Under the pieces are notes generated by a model. The model had not been told where the DNA came from, made no database searches, and worked only from the letters and a program-made list of their open reading frames with translations. This document shows, piece by piece, positions 34,790-47,332 of a stretch of DNA of 64,000 nt. Source of the DNA: Lophius americanus (taxonomy: Eukaryota > Chordata > Actinopteri > Lophiiformes > Lophiidae); the NCBI GenBank assembly GCA_037951165.1, contig JBBDHG010000128.1, positions 420,501 to 484,500 of the forward strand, in the 5' to 3' direction. Position numbers and translations under genes: made by a program. Every line of letters begins with the position of its first letter. Position 1 is the stretch's first letter.

Positions 34790-35290
34790 ATGTAGCCAGA
34801 TAATGATGTGGGTTAAGCAGAGGTTTGGCCGCCGACAAGCTGCTCCTGGTCACACGGAGGTCAAGCAGGTTACATTCATCAAGAAAGCCGCGCTGGACAG
34901 ACTCTTAAATGGCTCGGTTCCTCCCCCTTGCAGCCGCTACAGAGTGATGTCGGCCTTGTTCGAGATAAAGGCTGATCCATTGCTCTGATTTGTGGCCGCA
35001 GGGGCAATTTCAATACCAGTCTTTGCTTTGATAGATGAGTCGCCTCTTTGATAAAGGGCCAATTTGCCACAGGGCCAATAGGGATGGAATTGCAGCAGTC
35101 GCCTTTATTTTGTCCTCTCCTCAATCCACGGCGAAAGAAGGCTGGAGGCGAAGCCGCGTCATGCAAAGCAGGAGGCAGAGTGGAAACGGGAGATCTCGCT
35201 GCTCTTTGGACTTGGGGGTGACACCGAGGGCGGTCTTTGATCGTGGGCCGGCATCCTGTTTTAGCAGCGTTCATACTTTGAGAAATGCAT
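34790..35290. promoter_or_regulatory. Complex GC-balanced block, possible conserved region
   Basis: A 131-codon - strand frame and a 110-codon + strand frame overlap here. Neither matches a family I know. The segment 35040-35260 is non-repetitive. Confidence 0.2.
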
Positions 35291-35560
35291 TTCAGAGAAA
35301 TACATGTTTTTTTAAAAATTGCTTTTTGGGGGGTAAGGACAGCTCAACAGCGCACTTGGAATATTAACCATTCCGATCAATAGGTTCATCTCATGAGACT
35401 TCATCCAACCATCTATCTGCCCTTCAGTCCGGTGGTTCTACGCCTTTTGTCAGTTCTGGCATCCTTTCAAAGCGTCTCAAATCTGGAGTCAACCCAGGCT
35501 ACAATGTATTCAGAACACACTCTCGAACATCCATCTGATGGTCAACACTCAGGCCCTCAC

Positions 35561-35563
35561 ACA

Positions 35564-35601
<38 letters not shown>
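35561..35601. repeat. (CA)n microsatellite
   Basis: About 19 CA units. It is the 5' boundary of the LINE remnant that follows. Confidence 0.9.
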
Positions 35602-35605
<4 letters not shown>

Positions 35606-35611
35606 AGGTAA

Positions 35612-36800
35612 TAACCTTTCTGCGAAACACAAACTGCCGTTTGGTATTACACAAGGAATCTGTCTAGACCCACTGCTATTCTCCTTGTAAATTTATCCCA
35701 TTAAGTCAAACCATCAACCAGTTTAAATGTCCACAGCTACGCGGATGACACCCAATAACATATTTCTGTTGAGCCAAATTTTCCAAAATGCTCTTTCTTC
35801 TCCGACCGCTTTTGTGGCTTCAATAAATCAACGGATTTATGAAAATCTTTGAAAACGTAATGAAGATAAAGCCGAAATATTTCTCCGAGGACAAACCAAA
35901 TCACAAGTTAACGGTCTCGGTGTTCTCGTGGACTCTGACTTAAGCTTTGAGGCCCACGTAAGCGTGTAAAGTGACTAAGACAGCATTCTTTTCATTTAAG
36001 AAATGTTGCAGGAGTCATGCCTTTGTTAACAAAGCAGAATGCTGAGAAGATGGAAGATGCATCGATTACCGGAAGGTTGGATTGCGAAACTTCAGCTCGT
36101 TCAAAATGCCGACGGACTTTTAACAAATTCGGTTGAATTCAGTTTAATTCAAACAACTCTATTCATTCCTCCGGGGGGGTATTCGTTGTGAGCAGGTGCT
36201 CATACACACTAAAAACAACACATGGTTTTAGACACAAGCAGTTTAAAATGGAAACAATGTTGAATCAGATAAATAGTGTAGGAAAAAAAACTATGTTTGT
36301 TTATTTAAAAGTCTTAATAAAGATGGGGATAAAGGATCTCATCACTCCAAAAAAAAAACTATAACGTTGCTTTTTCCGAATTATTTGTTGGTAACGAAAG
36401 GAATTCAGGTCTCTTTGTTTCCCTCCTATAATTCGGGAGCAGATTTTCACAATTTTGTTCCGGCTGTTTCCGTCCTTCGCCGTGAGGCTGTGAAACCAGC
36501 AGATAAACACGGACAAAAGCCAGGAAAAGAGAGCACATTACTCCTGTTTTAGTCACCCTGCATTGGCTTCCTGTTTCTGCTAGAATTGATTTTAAGGTTC
36601 TTCTACTCACTTACAAAGCTATAATGATAAAGCACCTTCGGACATTTCAGGGCCTTTTAATCCCTTATCTACGACCAAGAACGCTTGGATCTTCTCACGC
36701 CGGGATTTTAACTGTTCCTAGAATAACCCCACAAAACAAGTTGGGAAAAGACTTTTAGGTACTTTGTTCCAAGACTCAGTCACATTAGACATGCACTAAT
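35612..36800 (+). mobile_element. Degenerate L2/CR1-group LINE, interrupted
   Basis: The RT region is readable in pieces: GITQGICLDPLLFSL (35643-35687), the catalytic box YADDTQ (35738-35755), and the later KREHI/TPVLVTLHWLPVSARIDFKV-type segment at about 36525-36600. That segment is followed by RPRTLGSSHAG, also in pieces, at about 36673-36705. Frameshifts and stops show it is dead. Roughly 36130-36510 is unrelated sequence within it (see the next entry). It lies on the + strand and runs to the end of the RT frame. Confidence 0.75.
36130..36510. mobile_element. Unidentified insertion inside the L2/CR1-like LINE
   Basis: The LINE frame breaks after the CTCGTTCAAAATGCCGACGG region (about 36100) and resumes at about 36511. 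The intervening 380 bp start with TTCAGTTTAATTCAAACAAC and TCTATTCATTCCTCCGGGGG, words typical of fish short repeats with an 'AATTCAA...TTTATTCAT' end. The second half (36300-36500) is unassigned. Confidence 0.45.
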
Positions 36801-36809
36801 GCAACATAT

Positions 36810-37970
36810 AGACCTTTTTCTCAGCTTTCGGATATATCTCTCATATTTTTTTTAATAAATGGAGGTATTTTTTGTAAATGGCTTTCTGTGAATGTACTAT
36901 TATTACTATTATAAAAACCGCTAACTAATGTAGCTTAAATGAAAGTTGTAGCGGGTTTAATTACGTAGTCATAAGCAGAACAATCGCTGACCAGTCACAC
37001 ACTGACGTCGTGTCATTATGTTGACAGAGTGGTTTTGGAAATTTGAGTAATTCTGTGATGTCAGTAAACACCAATGATGAATCTCCCCCGGTTTTCTCAT
37101 AGTTAATAGATTCCGCTCCCCGCCGAAGCTTTCAGTGTCAAGTAGGCAGACTCATCAAACAAAACCAAAGGCTCCCAATCAGGCGTTTTATAGATTTTGA
37201 TCAACTGAGCAGTGCAGGATGGACAGTAATGCGTCAGTACCTGTATCAGCTCCTGGATTTCGGATTTTCCTCAGGTATCAGCCTGCTGACTGAAATCTCT
37301 GGGGAAATCTCCGGTCTAAAAGGCTGAATACCGATTATTTAACTTTCAAGAAGTCAAGCACTCAAAATTGTCAAAGCATCAACGAGAACTATTGTCTCCG
37401 TTTTTAAAGTCCTTAAACCCCTCCTCCTTCTGGTCTGTATATATTCTTTATGCTGGGCACACTATAACAGTGGTTTTCAGATAAGCCCATAGGGATCCTA
37501 GTAAAAACAGAATTCATGTTCATTAAAATTCTGAGTAGCACAATGACAGGATGTATGACTATTCTGATAATGGGCTTTATTCATATGCAATGTAATTAAA
37601 AATCAAAATTCTGCAAAAGCCCCTCTAGCCTGAGGAGAAACCACATAGCATTATATACATAAAGTACAAACGAGGTGTCATCTAAATGCCATATTTCACT
37701 GCTAATCCTCCTGCATATTTTGTTTTATGCCCCAAGGTTCAACGTTTCTGGCCTGACATTTGTAACCTTGGATCTCAGTTTATGCATAATCCAAGTGAGC
37801 CAGAGCCGCTGCTTATAATCCTCTGATGAATCTTAATCTGTAACAGACAGAAAACTTAAGACAGCAGCAGCTTCTTTTTTTTCTCTTGCTGCCTCAAAAC
37901 GCCTACATCCATCTAATAATACATTTAATTTTGGGAGGATATGGTTTGGAGGTTTTTGCTTCTACAATTT
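36810..37970. other. AT-rich non-coding stretch, no gene seen
   Basis: Complex sequence without repeats or open frames of note. 37540-37880 has compact AT-rich words (GGGCTTTATTCATATGCAAT) that could be regulatory. Confidence 0.35.
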
Positions 37971-37979
37971 TAAATATAG

Positions 37980-38560
37980 TCTATGCTCTCCTCCCCGACA
38001 ACAAGGTTATATCCCCGAAAAGCCCCCGATCCCCTGCATTGTTCAGGTAAGTTCCCCCAGGTGAGTTAAATATGAACTCACCTGATAGATCTTACCAGAG
38101 TTGGACTCATTCAGATCAAGGTTGACGTGCATTTCTGAAAATCAGGGGTTTTTTTTGTAGAAGGATTTCCCCCTAGTGTCTAAAACATGATTTTTTCAAA
38201 GTAAAATATTACAAGATAGATCTCCTGGAGTCCCTTCATACGCACCAAATTTGCGCTAAATAGGGCCAATTGTTATTTCCGAAAGTGTTTTTCGTAAAGA
38301 AAAAGAAAAGGAAGCTCCCTCTAGCGAATAAAATCCAAACTATCAAAGTAAAACACGATGTACAAAAGAAAGATTCTCGATCATATCGACCAAATTTGGA
38401 CTGAATCGGACCGATGGTTAGGAAATGATGGCTCCAAAACTTTTGGAGATAATATTCCCCCTCTAGCATCGGACATATTCAACCGACCATCCTTAATATC
38501 AATCCACTTCTTCCTCACACTGAGGTCTATGTGGGTATGAAATTTTTGTGTTATTTTTGG
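37980..38560 (-). repeat. Interspersed repeat family 1, nearly full copy, reversed (copy G)
   Basis: On the - strand the right block (AATGCAGGGGATCGGGGGCT, complement of about 38020-38042) is at the low-coordinate end. The left block (CAGTGTGAGGAAGAAGTGGA, complement of about 38502-38523) is at the high end. Internal units lie between them. It shows that the element's two end blocks belong together. Confidence 0.8.
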
Positions 38561-38569
38561 AAGGAGTTC

Positions 38570-38880
<311 letters not shown>

Positions 38881-38889
38881 AAGAATGGG

Positions 38890-39180
38890 AAACCTTTCAT
38901 ATCAGACCATGCGATTACAAATCCAGTTCAGATTTATCTAGCAGACACTTCACTGTGACAGAGGTAACTGGAGAGTGAGGGGTCCTTTGAGTCAAGTGAG
39001 GGTGGGAGGAGTGGAGACGAGCACAGGAAGTGTTAGGTGGATGGGGTAACTGGGATGAAGATGTGAGGGGGAGATGATGGGATGGGGCTCCCGCTGAACT
39101 CAGTCCCTTGGGTTTCCTTTATTATTGTAATTATTATCATTATTTCTATGCACCTTTATACTTATACTGTCTTAACATGT
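38890..39180. other. Non-coding, no gene seen
   Basis: G-rich, AG-biased sequence (about 38990-39090), otherwise unremarkable. Confidence 0.35.
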
Positions 39181-39184
39181 TCTA

Positions 39185-39470
39185 ATGTTTTTCAGGAACA
39201 GAGACATCTTCCTTAGTGGAGGCAGAGTCTGATGACTCAGGGTTTGACTCGTTCATATCCCTGGCAGAAGTTCCTGTGGTTCTTAAAAAGGCTCCCCAGG
39301 GGCCAGGAACCAGCTGTGGGTGAGATCCGTCCTAAAGTCCTGAAGGCTTTGAACATTCTGGATTGTCTTGGATACAGATCTATTCAATATGGCACGGCGG
39401 ATGAAGCCGGTACGGGTGGAGTTGCAGTCTGGGGTGGTGGTCACTCTGGTGAGAGCGTGCTTGTGGATGT
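39185..39470 (+). mobile_element. Rex3/RTE-like LINE fragment
   Basis: The frame from about 39316 reads VGEIRPKVLKALNILDCLG, matching the conserved VDEIRPEFLKAL segment upstream of the RT domain in fish Rex3-type elements. About 90 bp later LQSGVVVTL resembles the following WQTGVVVPL box in a shifted frame. Only about 290 bp remain. The clade call is from memory. Confidence 0.65.
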
Positions 39471-39639
39471 CCATGTGGTTTTTCTTGGCTTTTGCTTCTC
39501 TGTGTGTCATCGAAAAACATCAAAGTCAACTGACATTAACCAAAAACACTGTGTTCCGGATATAATTCAAAAAGTGTTTGATTTGTAATTTTCTGATTTT
39601 TTTCCAAATTTCATGCCTGTGACTGGACTCACAGAGCTC

Positions 39640-39805
39640 TATGTTTTATATTGTATTGTATATTTTCCTCTAATAGTTCATATTTTACACACTGTGGGGA
39701 GCTCTTTTTATAGAAATGTTTATTGAACATAACTTAACATTTACTTTAAGGAGTTCAAACAGGGGAATCGCTTGTACAACGCAGGGAATTGGGAACTTTT
39801 CTCAT
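39640..39805 (+). repeat. Interspersed repeat family 1, right part (copy I)
   Basis: AATAGTTCATATTTTACACA is one unit end. GGAGTTCAAACAGGGGAATC, GCTTGTACAACGCAGGGAAT and TGGGAACTTTTC form the right block. Confidence 0.75.
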
Positions 39806-39809
39806 GGGT

Positions 39810-41465
39810 GGACTTTTTTTTTCACCCCTCCTGATATATTTTTCGTGCGTGCATCTAAACCAACTGTGTCGGATCTTCCAATAAAATTAGACAAAAAACA
39901 AAGACAACCTGAGTCAACAGTAAACAGTAAGTGGCGGGCCTCGGATTTAACTGGTCTGCCTCAAAAAACTTTGCAGTGACTCCACATGGACAGGCTGTTT
40001 TCAGACTATGTAAGCAGCTCGTATTTAAAGAGACGGTAACATTTATCTAGTGGAATGAAGTGGTTAAAACGAGGTTCAACACCAATGAGGGATAACCACT
40101 GATTGCATAGACACACACTGAAACCATCAAGAGCTATTACACAATATTATATTATGCTGCATCACAAATAGATATCGCTTATGTCAAATATCTGTGATTA
40201 CTAAATCATAAACATAAATCCATCAATACCAAAAATGTATGTAGGATTCAACGTTGTTTTCTTACAGACTGCTGGCATATTCAAACGTATTCAAAGGCGG
40301 ACTGGCACCGCCAGACAACTGAATCTGGACCTCATTCACACCACAACACAAGCAACCAGGCAAAAAAACAATAACCAACAGATATTTAAGATACTTAAAA
40401 ATTAGACTGTTCCTCATCCAAAGATAGTCTGTCTTATTTTCTGTCTTAAAATAACACTTCAAGAAATATGGCCGTAGAGGACATCGGTGCTTTTTCGTGC
40501 CAATATAAGTTCCTTTTCCATTGGAATGGAGGCCAGTGCTGACAGGCTGCCCAGACCTATTTTCCCAATTAGTTTTAATTTGTTGAAAATGAGCGCTCAG
40601 CAGTAGCAGAGGATATGAATGAAGTGCTCTCCTCATACGTAATACTGAGGCAGGACGGGCCTACCTTGACAACACACTTAAGCCTAACGAGCATACCCTG
40701 GCAACGACATAAATGACAACTTTGAGATCTGATTGGTTAAAAAATATGCCAATCAACAAAACGATCCTGGTTATTTTAACAGCCAGAGGCATTCACCGTC
40801 AAAGTTTTTGGCCCCAGCAAAGATGTTTCACCACAGCCTCAATTCAAATGATTCTTACATTGTTATTTTTATTTTTATTTTTTCTGGGCAAGCAGAGAGA
40901 ATGCCTCGCTGGCCCTGATGGCCCACCACCGCTCAGGTCTTCTTTCTCGTACGCAAAATTGAGTTAGAAGATCTGGCTTTGTTTCAAGAAGAGAAAATCG
41001 GGAGTGGGCCCAATACTTTTTCACAGCGCTGTAAATCATACGGGACCATAAAGAAACACTTTTCAGCGAAAATGAAGACGTTGAACTGCATTGGAGCATT
41101 CATTATCCGCTGAAATAAATGTCCACTGAAAACTCCATCAAGTGTGAAAATATACGGCCGTCTCCTCCAACAGGGGTCCGATAGGAGATTCTTGAAGTGG
41201 GGAAATACTGTATAAGAGATGTCGTCTATAATAAATCACCGGTTCTTGTACAACCTGGACCTGAGGCCAGATGCTGTGTCACATAGTGATAATTCAACTA
41301 ATTTTACACACTATGCAACTTCTTCTTCCTTTCAGCCGTCCCGCATGAATGAATGAATGATCCCTGTCAGAGTTCTTCCTCTGTCCAGGCTAATCCTGTT
41401 TAAATGACAACAAGCAGTTTCTTTTATTTATTTAAAAAGCACATCAGAGAACATCATTATTATGT
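39810..41465. other. Non-coding stretch, no gene seen
   Basis: Open frames of up to 124 codons on the - strand (40262-40636) have no recognisable domain. A stretch at 40640-41040 looks like an old dispersed element but is unassigned. Confidence 0.35.
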
Positions 41466-41469
41466 AACA

Positions 41470-42175
41470 ACTATTATTATAACCCCGAAAAGTGGAGGAT
41501 ACTCTGGAATCATCATCGTCGTCATCGCAGATCGGGTGTGCGACCTTAGTGCGAGGAGGAACTGAATTGATTTTGGGAAAGGTGGGTTGTATGTTTCCGA
41601 CACTAGGGGGGGCTTTATCTCCAAAAGCTTTGATATATATATGAATATAATGTTTTACTCACTACGGGGAGCTTTTTTTTTACAAAAATCACTGTTTTTA
41701 GGGTCATAACTTTTTAGCCATTGGTCCGATTAAGTCCAAATTTGGTGCATATGAATCCACTCAAGGAGATCTATGTAGTACATTTTACTTTAAGAGTTGA
41801 TGTTTTAGTCACTTAGGGGAGCTTTCTCAAGAAAAACACTGTTTTTGGATGGAACTTCCCTAACCATTGGTCTGATTTAATCCAAATTTGGTGCGTATGA
41901 TTCGACTCAAGGAGATATATCTCATATGTGTCATATTTCACTGTAATTGTTCATGTTTTATTCGCTAGGGGGAACTTTTCCACGAAAAAAAACTATTTAT
42001 TCGGAGAGTATTTCCCTAACCATTGCTCTGATTTGGTCCGAATTTGGTGCGTATGATTGGACTCGAGGAGATCTACCTTGCGTATTTCATATATTTCTCT
42101 AATAGTTCACATTTCACCCAGTAGGGGGGGGCTTTCTCGCAAAATGCACTGTTTTTCTCCCATTACATGACATTT
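41470..42175 (+). repeat. Interspersed repeat family 1, long copy (copy J)
   Basis: Left block at 41520-41600 (TTAGTGCGAGGAGGAACTGA). Then come three clear internal units whose TTTGGTGCxTATGA words start at 41741, 41887 and 42043, spacings of 146 and 156 bp. It ends at CCAGTAGGGGGGGGCTTTCT and AAAATGCACTGTTTTTC. Confidence 0.85.
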
Positions 42176-42589
42176 AGTTTTGGTTAAGAGTTTACTCTGG
42201 GGGGATTGCTGCTCTGCAATTGAAAGCCCTTAAAAGGTACAAGAAATATACAATCCAATTTACTTCATCACAATTTATCTCTTTACTGTTGACATGAGTG
42301 GGGAGCGCTGTGACAGAAGAAGGATCTTCGCCCGCATAGATCGGTTAAATTGTTGTTTAAGACACCTGAAGTTTGCTGTCTTTTTTCTTTTTTTGCTTCA
42401 GAGTGCAGCCGACCAATAAAATCAGTTTGACACAAGAAAAAACACAAAATAGGATTTTTTTTTTTTTTTTCTTTGACAATTACTTTTAAAACCATCTTCA
42501 TAATCCTCTCTGGATGATTTGGATAGGCAGGATGGTATTGTAAAATCCCAAGTGTGATTTGTTGGCTGAACGGTGACAAAATTAGATTT

Positions 42590-42790
42590 ATTAAGCAGTC
42601 ATTTATTAATCATCTTGACTGGCTCATTAACTTCTGGGGAGACCAGAGGACATGGGGGAACTGCTGATGTTTGTGAGCGATGAGTGTATTTAAATCAAAA
42701 GCCGGATGTAATCAGCCATGGCGGGAGTCGAGCTCTCCCAGGGGAATTGAATGTACCATTATTTCAAGCAGGGCGTATCAATTAGAACAT
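42590..42790. promoter_or_regulatory. Candidate conserved non-coding segment
   Basis: TTATTAATCATCTTGACTGG, CTCATTAACTTCTGGGGAGA and AAAGCCGGATGTAATCAGCC form a compact non-repetitive block. Inference by appearance only. Confidence 0.2.
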
Positions 42791-42894
42791 AAAACACAGA
42801 CGGGGAGGAGTTAAACAGAAGTGTCAAACTCTGTATATGACTCACTCAAATATACTCTTACCAGGTATATTTGTCTACTTTTTAGTCCAAATAT

Positions 42895-42968
42895 CACATA
42901 TATAGCATATATATATGCTACATATATATACTATATATATATGCTATATATATATATATCATATACAG
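42895..42968. repeat. TA-rich imperfect palindromic microsatellite
   Basis: ATATATATGCTACATATATA-type sequence with GCATATA/TATATGC words in both orientations. Confidence 0.8.
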
Positions 42969-42969
42969 C

Positions 42970-44290
42970 ACATGACATGAGACACAATCTTGTTATACCT
43001 CAAATGATCAACGAGTATTTCCAGCTAACTTAATTACATGTTTTGTCTTAAACCGCTGACATAAATGAAGAAATTTTACTTGAAAAGGCCTTAAAAAATG
43101 CTTTAATACCACTTTCTAATCCTATTCCGACCACATGGAATAGTAGTCAAAACTGTTTCGGTTTTAAATCCGGAACAGTTTCGCTATTTTACAACTTAAA
43201 ATAAGTTAAATACAGCTGAACGTACATTTACTGTAACAAAACGCTACTTTTGAGGGTAAGAAAAACTTCTTTTTGAGCATTACTGGCTCATTCAGAGACA
43301 CAACACTTCCTAATATTAGTCAAATATAGTTTAGAAATTTCTCAGCTAAGTTCCAGATGTTTCTTATCTAAATGTCACGTCTTAGTTCAAGAAGTTTTAC
43401 CAAGGAAAATTTCACATGCTCTATTGGCAGACTTCTCTTTTTTTTTTTTACTTATTACAAACTTGTTTTATTTTCGAAAGGGGTTTTATTTTTCCAGTGA
43501 ACATAGTCAAATTTGTGATTTCAGCATATATCAATCATAATATCCTTCACAAAATCTTCAATGACAATTTCTATGATTCAATCTGCGATGATAAATCAAT
43601 GAATTAATCAAATACTCAATTTTTCGATGAGAAGAATGCCGACAGCTATAAATACCAAGTAAATCCCAAGTCAGTGATGAGCCATTATGGAGCTCCAATG
43701 GTGCAAGAGCAGCAGCAGAAGTCGGTGAAGGGAAATTCCCAGCTGGCTGATGGTCGAGCAAAGAGGAGCCTGAAGGTAGAAGAAAGAGAGAGAGAGGAGA
43801 GGGGGGAGAGAGAGAGAGAAAAGTACAGCTTACTCACAGTTGGCCTCGCTGAATTTTTGTTGGCAGGACCATCCTGAACCAGGGCTCCTCAGACTCTACT
43901 CCTCGCCAAGAGCTCTCTCTAGCTGATAGCCGCCAGCTCTCACACACACATTATTAACCCGACGAGAACCCGGGCCCAGAGCTGCGTGATTCACGCTGCA
44001 CCTCTACTAACCCCAGAGCAAATGTTTGTTTGTAAATGTGAATAATCTTTACATTATGTGCGACTAATCTTGTTTATTTCTGCCCTGTTTCCTACTGGAC
44101 CCATATTTAAGTTTTAAGGAATAGAACTATAAACTAGGGGTTGTAGCCCTGCATTGGAGCCGGACCAGAGGTCCCTAAATCTTGGGTTAGTCCACTTTTG
44201 AATTTGAATTTGCTTGTGGCTATGAAAAGGTTCTTAGAGAGTTTAAGCGTAGACTAGGCAAAGTGTGGAAAGTTTCACAAGAACTTATAA
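42970..44290. other. Non-coding stretch, no gene seen
   Basis: AT-rich. An AG-rich run lies at about 43777-43820. No recognisable gene. Confidence 0.35.
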
Positions 44291-44299
44291 AATACATTA

Positions 44300-44670
44300 G
44301 AAACTGGGCGCGTGCTTTCATCCCCGACAGTAAGGGTATATGCCTGAAAAGCCCCCGATCCCCTGCATTGTACAAGCAATCCCTGATTGAACTCAAATGT
44401 GAAGTTAGGTCCGAACACAGTAGTTTTATTAAAATCCTCCCTCTAGTGAGTAAAATATGAACTATTACAGTGAAATATGTTGTTTTAAGATAGATCTCCT
44501 TGTGTCGATTCATATGCTCCAAAATTTGGACAAAATTACAACAACCGTTATGACTCATTAATACTTGGAAATAAATCACCCCCTAGTTTCGAAATTACAC
44601 AACTGACCTTTCCCAAAATCAATCCAGTTCTTCCGCAATCTAAGAGCGATGTGGGTATGAAATTTGAAAA
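44300..44670 (-). repeat. Interspersed repeat family 1, reversed copy (copy K)
   Basis: The right block (complement of about 44344-44395, GATCCCCTGCATTGTACAAG on the + strand) and the left block (TCAATCCAGTTCTTCCGCAA on the + strand at 44619) flank partial units. Confidence 0.8.
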
Positions 44671-44724
44671 CGATCCATGAAATTTGTTTTTGAGATATTG
44701 CGTTAACCCGAAGCAGCTATGGCT

Positions 44725-44812
44725 GCAGATGCGGATGCAGATGCGGATGCAGATGCGGATGCAGATGCGGATGCAGATGCGGATGCAGATGCGGATGCGG
44801 ATGCAGATGCGG
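44725..44812. repeat. 12-bp GCAGATGCGGAT minisatellite
   Basis: About seven units of GCAGATGCGGAT, with one extra GCGGAT half-unit near the end. It is open on the + strand as an MRMQ-type repeat, not a gene. Confidence 0.95.
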
Positions 44813-45111
44813 AAGCGACTGAGAATACATTATATCCGATATTTTTGGGGGGGTATAGCTCTATACCCTATAACTCTTATTCAACAAACACAACTTGAAT
44901 TTATCATTTTAATCATGGAAATGAACTTTTAAAAAGTTTTAAAAGATGTTCTTCATTTTTGTTGATTCTAGTCATAGATATGTTTTCTTGAACTGTGGCA
45001 ACACAGAAAACCTGGCACATTTCAAACATGTTTGCAGCGTAATGTAGGACTGGATGCATAGAGTCAAGCCAAAACGCCGCTGATAGTGTCAATATAATTG
45101 TCCAACTTGTG

Positions 45112-45440
45112 ATCCATCCATTCTTATTTTTTTTAATCGCTTATCCCTGAAGGGTCAGCGTTGCAGGGCTGGAGCCTATCTCAGCTGACAATAAGCAAGA
45201 TCTAGGGAAAACAAGGGGCCAGTTCGTCACAAGACTGACAAATAGAGACAAAAGAAAAAAAACATTCATGCTCAAATTCACACCTACGGGCAATTTAGAG
45301 TCTCTTCTTCTTCATCTTTCATATTCATGTTTTGAGACTGAAGGAAGACGCAGGAGTCCCCAGACGGGAATCCTCGCTGTCACAGCAAGAACAGTCAAAC
45401 TCCACACAGAAAGGTCCCTCGATGGTTTGGAGCAGAGCAG
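45112..45440 (-). repeat. Common teleost interspersed repeat fragment, reversed
   Basis: On the + strand: TGATCCATCCATTC, AATCGCTTATCCCTGAAGGG, GGCTGGAGCCTATCTCAGCT, TTCACACCTACGGGCAATTT and AAACTCCACACAGAAAGGTC, in the order expected for the reverse of the family at 8384. This copy reaches further into the element. Confidence 0.65.
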
Positions 45441-46065
45441 CACAAGCTCTGAGGCGACATCGCTGCGCAACATGCCATAATTCTAACATAAAGTCCACAT
45501 TTTTCCGACAACCAGAAGATTCTGTATCTCGAAAAGTGATAAAAGCGACGGTGCGAATACAAGACTGCAGGTGCGGTTCCACAGATGATCAGGAGGGATG
45601 TTGGACGGGGGAGAGGGACGTTCTTATCTCGCGCGTTTATTTTTGCAATATAAGCGGCGGTTGCAGTAAGCCAGTCTCTGGTGTGTTTGCCTGGAAAGAT
45701 TGTAGAGAAAATTTCATGCACGGCAATCTTCTCTCGGATGGAAGAAATAGGCAAACTATCAAAAGATTCAAATCTCCAAAAGTTGCAGGTTGGAATCTTA
45801 AACTCATCCGTATTTGAAGACAGAGAAGCTGCCGGCATGTGAGCGTGGATCACACTGCCATCTACTGAACAGATGCAACTTTATTTTATTTCCTGCATCC
45901 TGCATCACTGACTGCCTTCATTTCTCTTTCGCTTTCTCTAAGTTTTATTTTACAGACATCTCTCTTCTCTTTTTTCGAATTCCATGGCAACTACAGATAT
46001 GATTTAAAAAAAACAATATGCCTTATATCAATGTTAAACATGTTAATCATGTTAATCATTTATTA
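45441..46065. other. Non-coding stretch, no gene seen
   Basis: Open frames of 161 (+) and 152 (-) codons overlap across the repeat boundary at 45332-45853. Neither has a recognisable domain, and the + frame begins inside the interspersed repeat. Confidence 0.35.
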
Positions 46066-46195
46066 TAAAACACAGCTTTTTGGACATAACTTGATGTTTA
46101 ATTCAATCAGAGGAGTTGTACAACGCATGTCATCGGGGTCTTTTCTGGGCTGAACCCTTGCTATCTGAGACCACGGCGTAGGGCGAGTTATTTGA
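46065..46195 (+). repeat. Interspersed repeat family 1, right part (copy L)
   Basis: AAAACACAGCTTTTTGGACA then TAACTTGATGTTTAATTCAA, followed by GGAGTTGTACAACGCATG and TTGCTATCTGAGACCACGGC, a diverged right block. Confidence 0.65.
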
Positions 46196-46429
46196 AGCTA
46201 TCGTTTTTTTAATCTATTGTTTATTTTTGATATTTCAGAAACACAGTCGATTGTTTGGACAGTGTGTTTCCATTGAATTGCCTGTTTGGGAAAAGTCTCC
46301 GCAAATGCATTATTAATATAAGTACTATTGGTATATTCAATTGTTGTGGTTGTTGTTAATCAAAGGGAACGTTTAAAACGTCTTCTATGCTTCTCCTCTG
46401 ACTTCAGAATTGTAAAATAAAGAGCCCAC

Positions 46430-46940
46430 CGGAAGCCCTTGGGTCGCTGATGAAACCCACGCAGCCGTTAAAAGAAGATTCGTTGATGAAAAAGCACGGA
46501 TGGAATTCAATCAGCATTCTGCGTAGGTGGACGCTCTTCGGAACCAAACAATCCCTTGAGGGCAATAAAAATCAAATTAGCTGGTTTTCCGTTTAGCTCC
46601 TTTTTTCATGAGTGATGGATTCATTTGACTACTTAGCGTTTCAATCACTCAATTACGCGTCATGATTCGTAACCTCACTCCTTGCATAACGAGTGTCCTT
46701 AAAGCACACTTGATTCTGGAGGGCCCGACCCGGGGGCCAGACGGTGACGCCGGTACACCAGTAATTGTGACTCCTGATGATGGAATAGAAATGGCGGTAC
46801 TTGATGTAGTTAACACACACTCGCAGAGGAAAGGTCAAAGGGTCGCCGCGATCGATAGCTCTATTCCCGTTGACGCCTGGATGTGTAATAGTTTTGACAT
46901 TTGTGGGGCAAAGACTGAGAAACCGACAGATTGAGTTGAG
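46430..46940. promoter_or_regulatory. Complex single-copy block next to the satellite, possible conserved region
   Basis: 46653-46943 is open on both strands for 90-96 codons and is GC-balanced, with a DR1-like AAGGTCAAAGGGTC at 46832. No protein family is recognised, and there are no splice signals that would build a gene. Confidence 0.25.
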
Positions 46941-47332
46941 CAAACATACTCGGCACCCCCGAGGTTTAAATATATATTGGTTTCTTAAGTTATAAAGAGT
47001 GCAAAGATCAAATCGCTCTTGCTCTTCAAATAAGATTTCTGAATCCAGGCGGCTAATCAGGGACCTTCTTTTTTTTCTACAACCACCAGGGTCCCCAGAG
47101 AGAAAGTAATCCTACTAACTAACTTGCTTTACGACGCTACTGAAACATTTCTCCAACCGGGCTATTTCTCAGTTTCATGACTCGTATTAAAGTGTATATT
47201 TATCTGAAGCTTCTGTTTTACTGATGCGAGGGATCTTCCTGCTGAGTCATGAGTGAATCCTGTCCACACATCCAACCGTAAACGTGAGAGAATCAGCTGT
47301 TTGACTTCAGCAGCAACAACAAAAACCATGTA

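Noticed and set aside
34506..34853. 115-codon frame rich in THTH
   Set aside because: It is driven by the (TG)n microsatellite; the rest has no recognisable domain.
44684..44932. MRMQ-repeat frame on the + strand
   Set aside because: It is a 12-bp minisatellite, and the flanking residues are random.
45332..45853. Overlapping 161- and 152-codon frames on opposite strands
   Set aside because: The + frame starts inside a common interspersed repeat, and neither product resembles a known protein or shows splice structure.
46653..46943. Block open on both strands, considered as a coding exon
   Set aside because: No acceptor/donor pair in a consistent phase and no recognisable peptide. It is kept only as a weak regulatory candidate.
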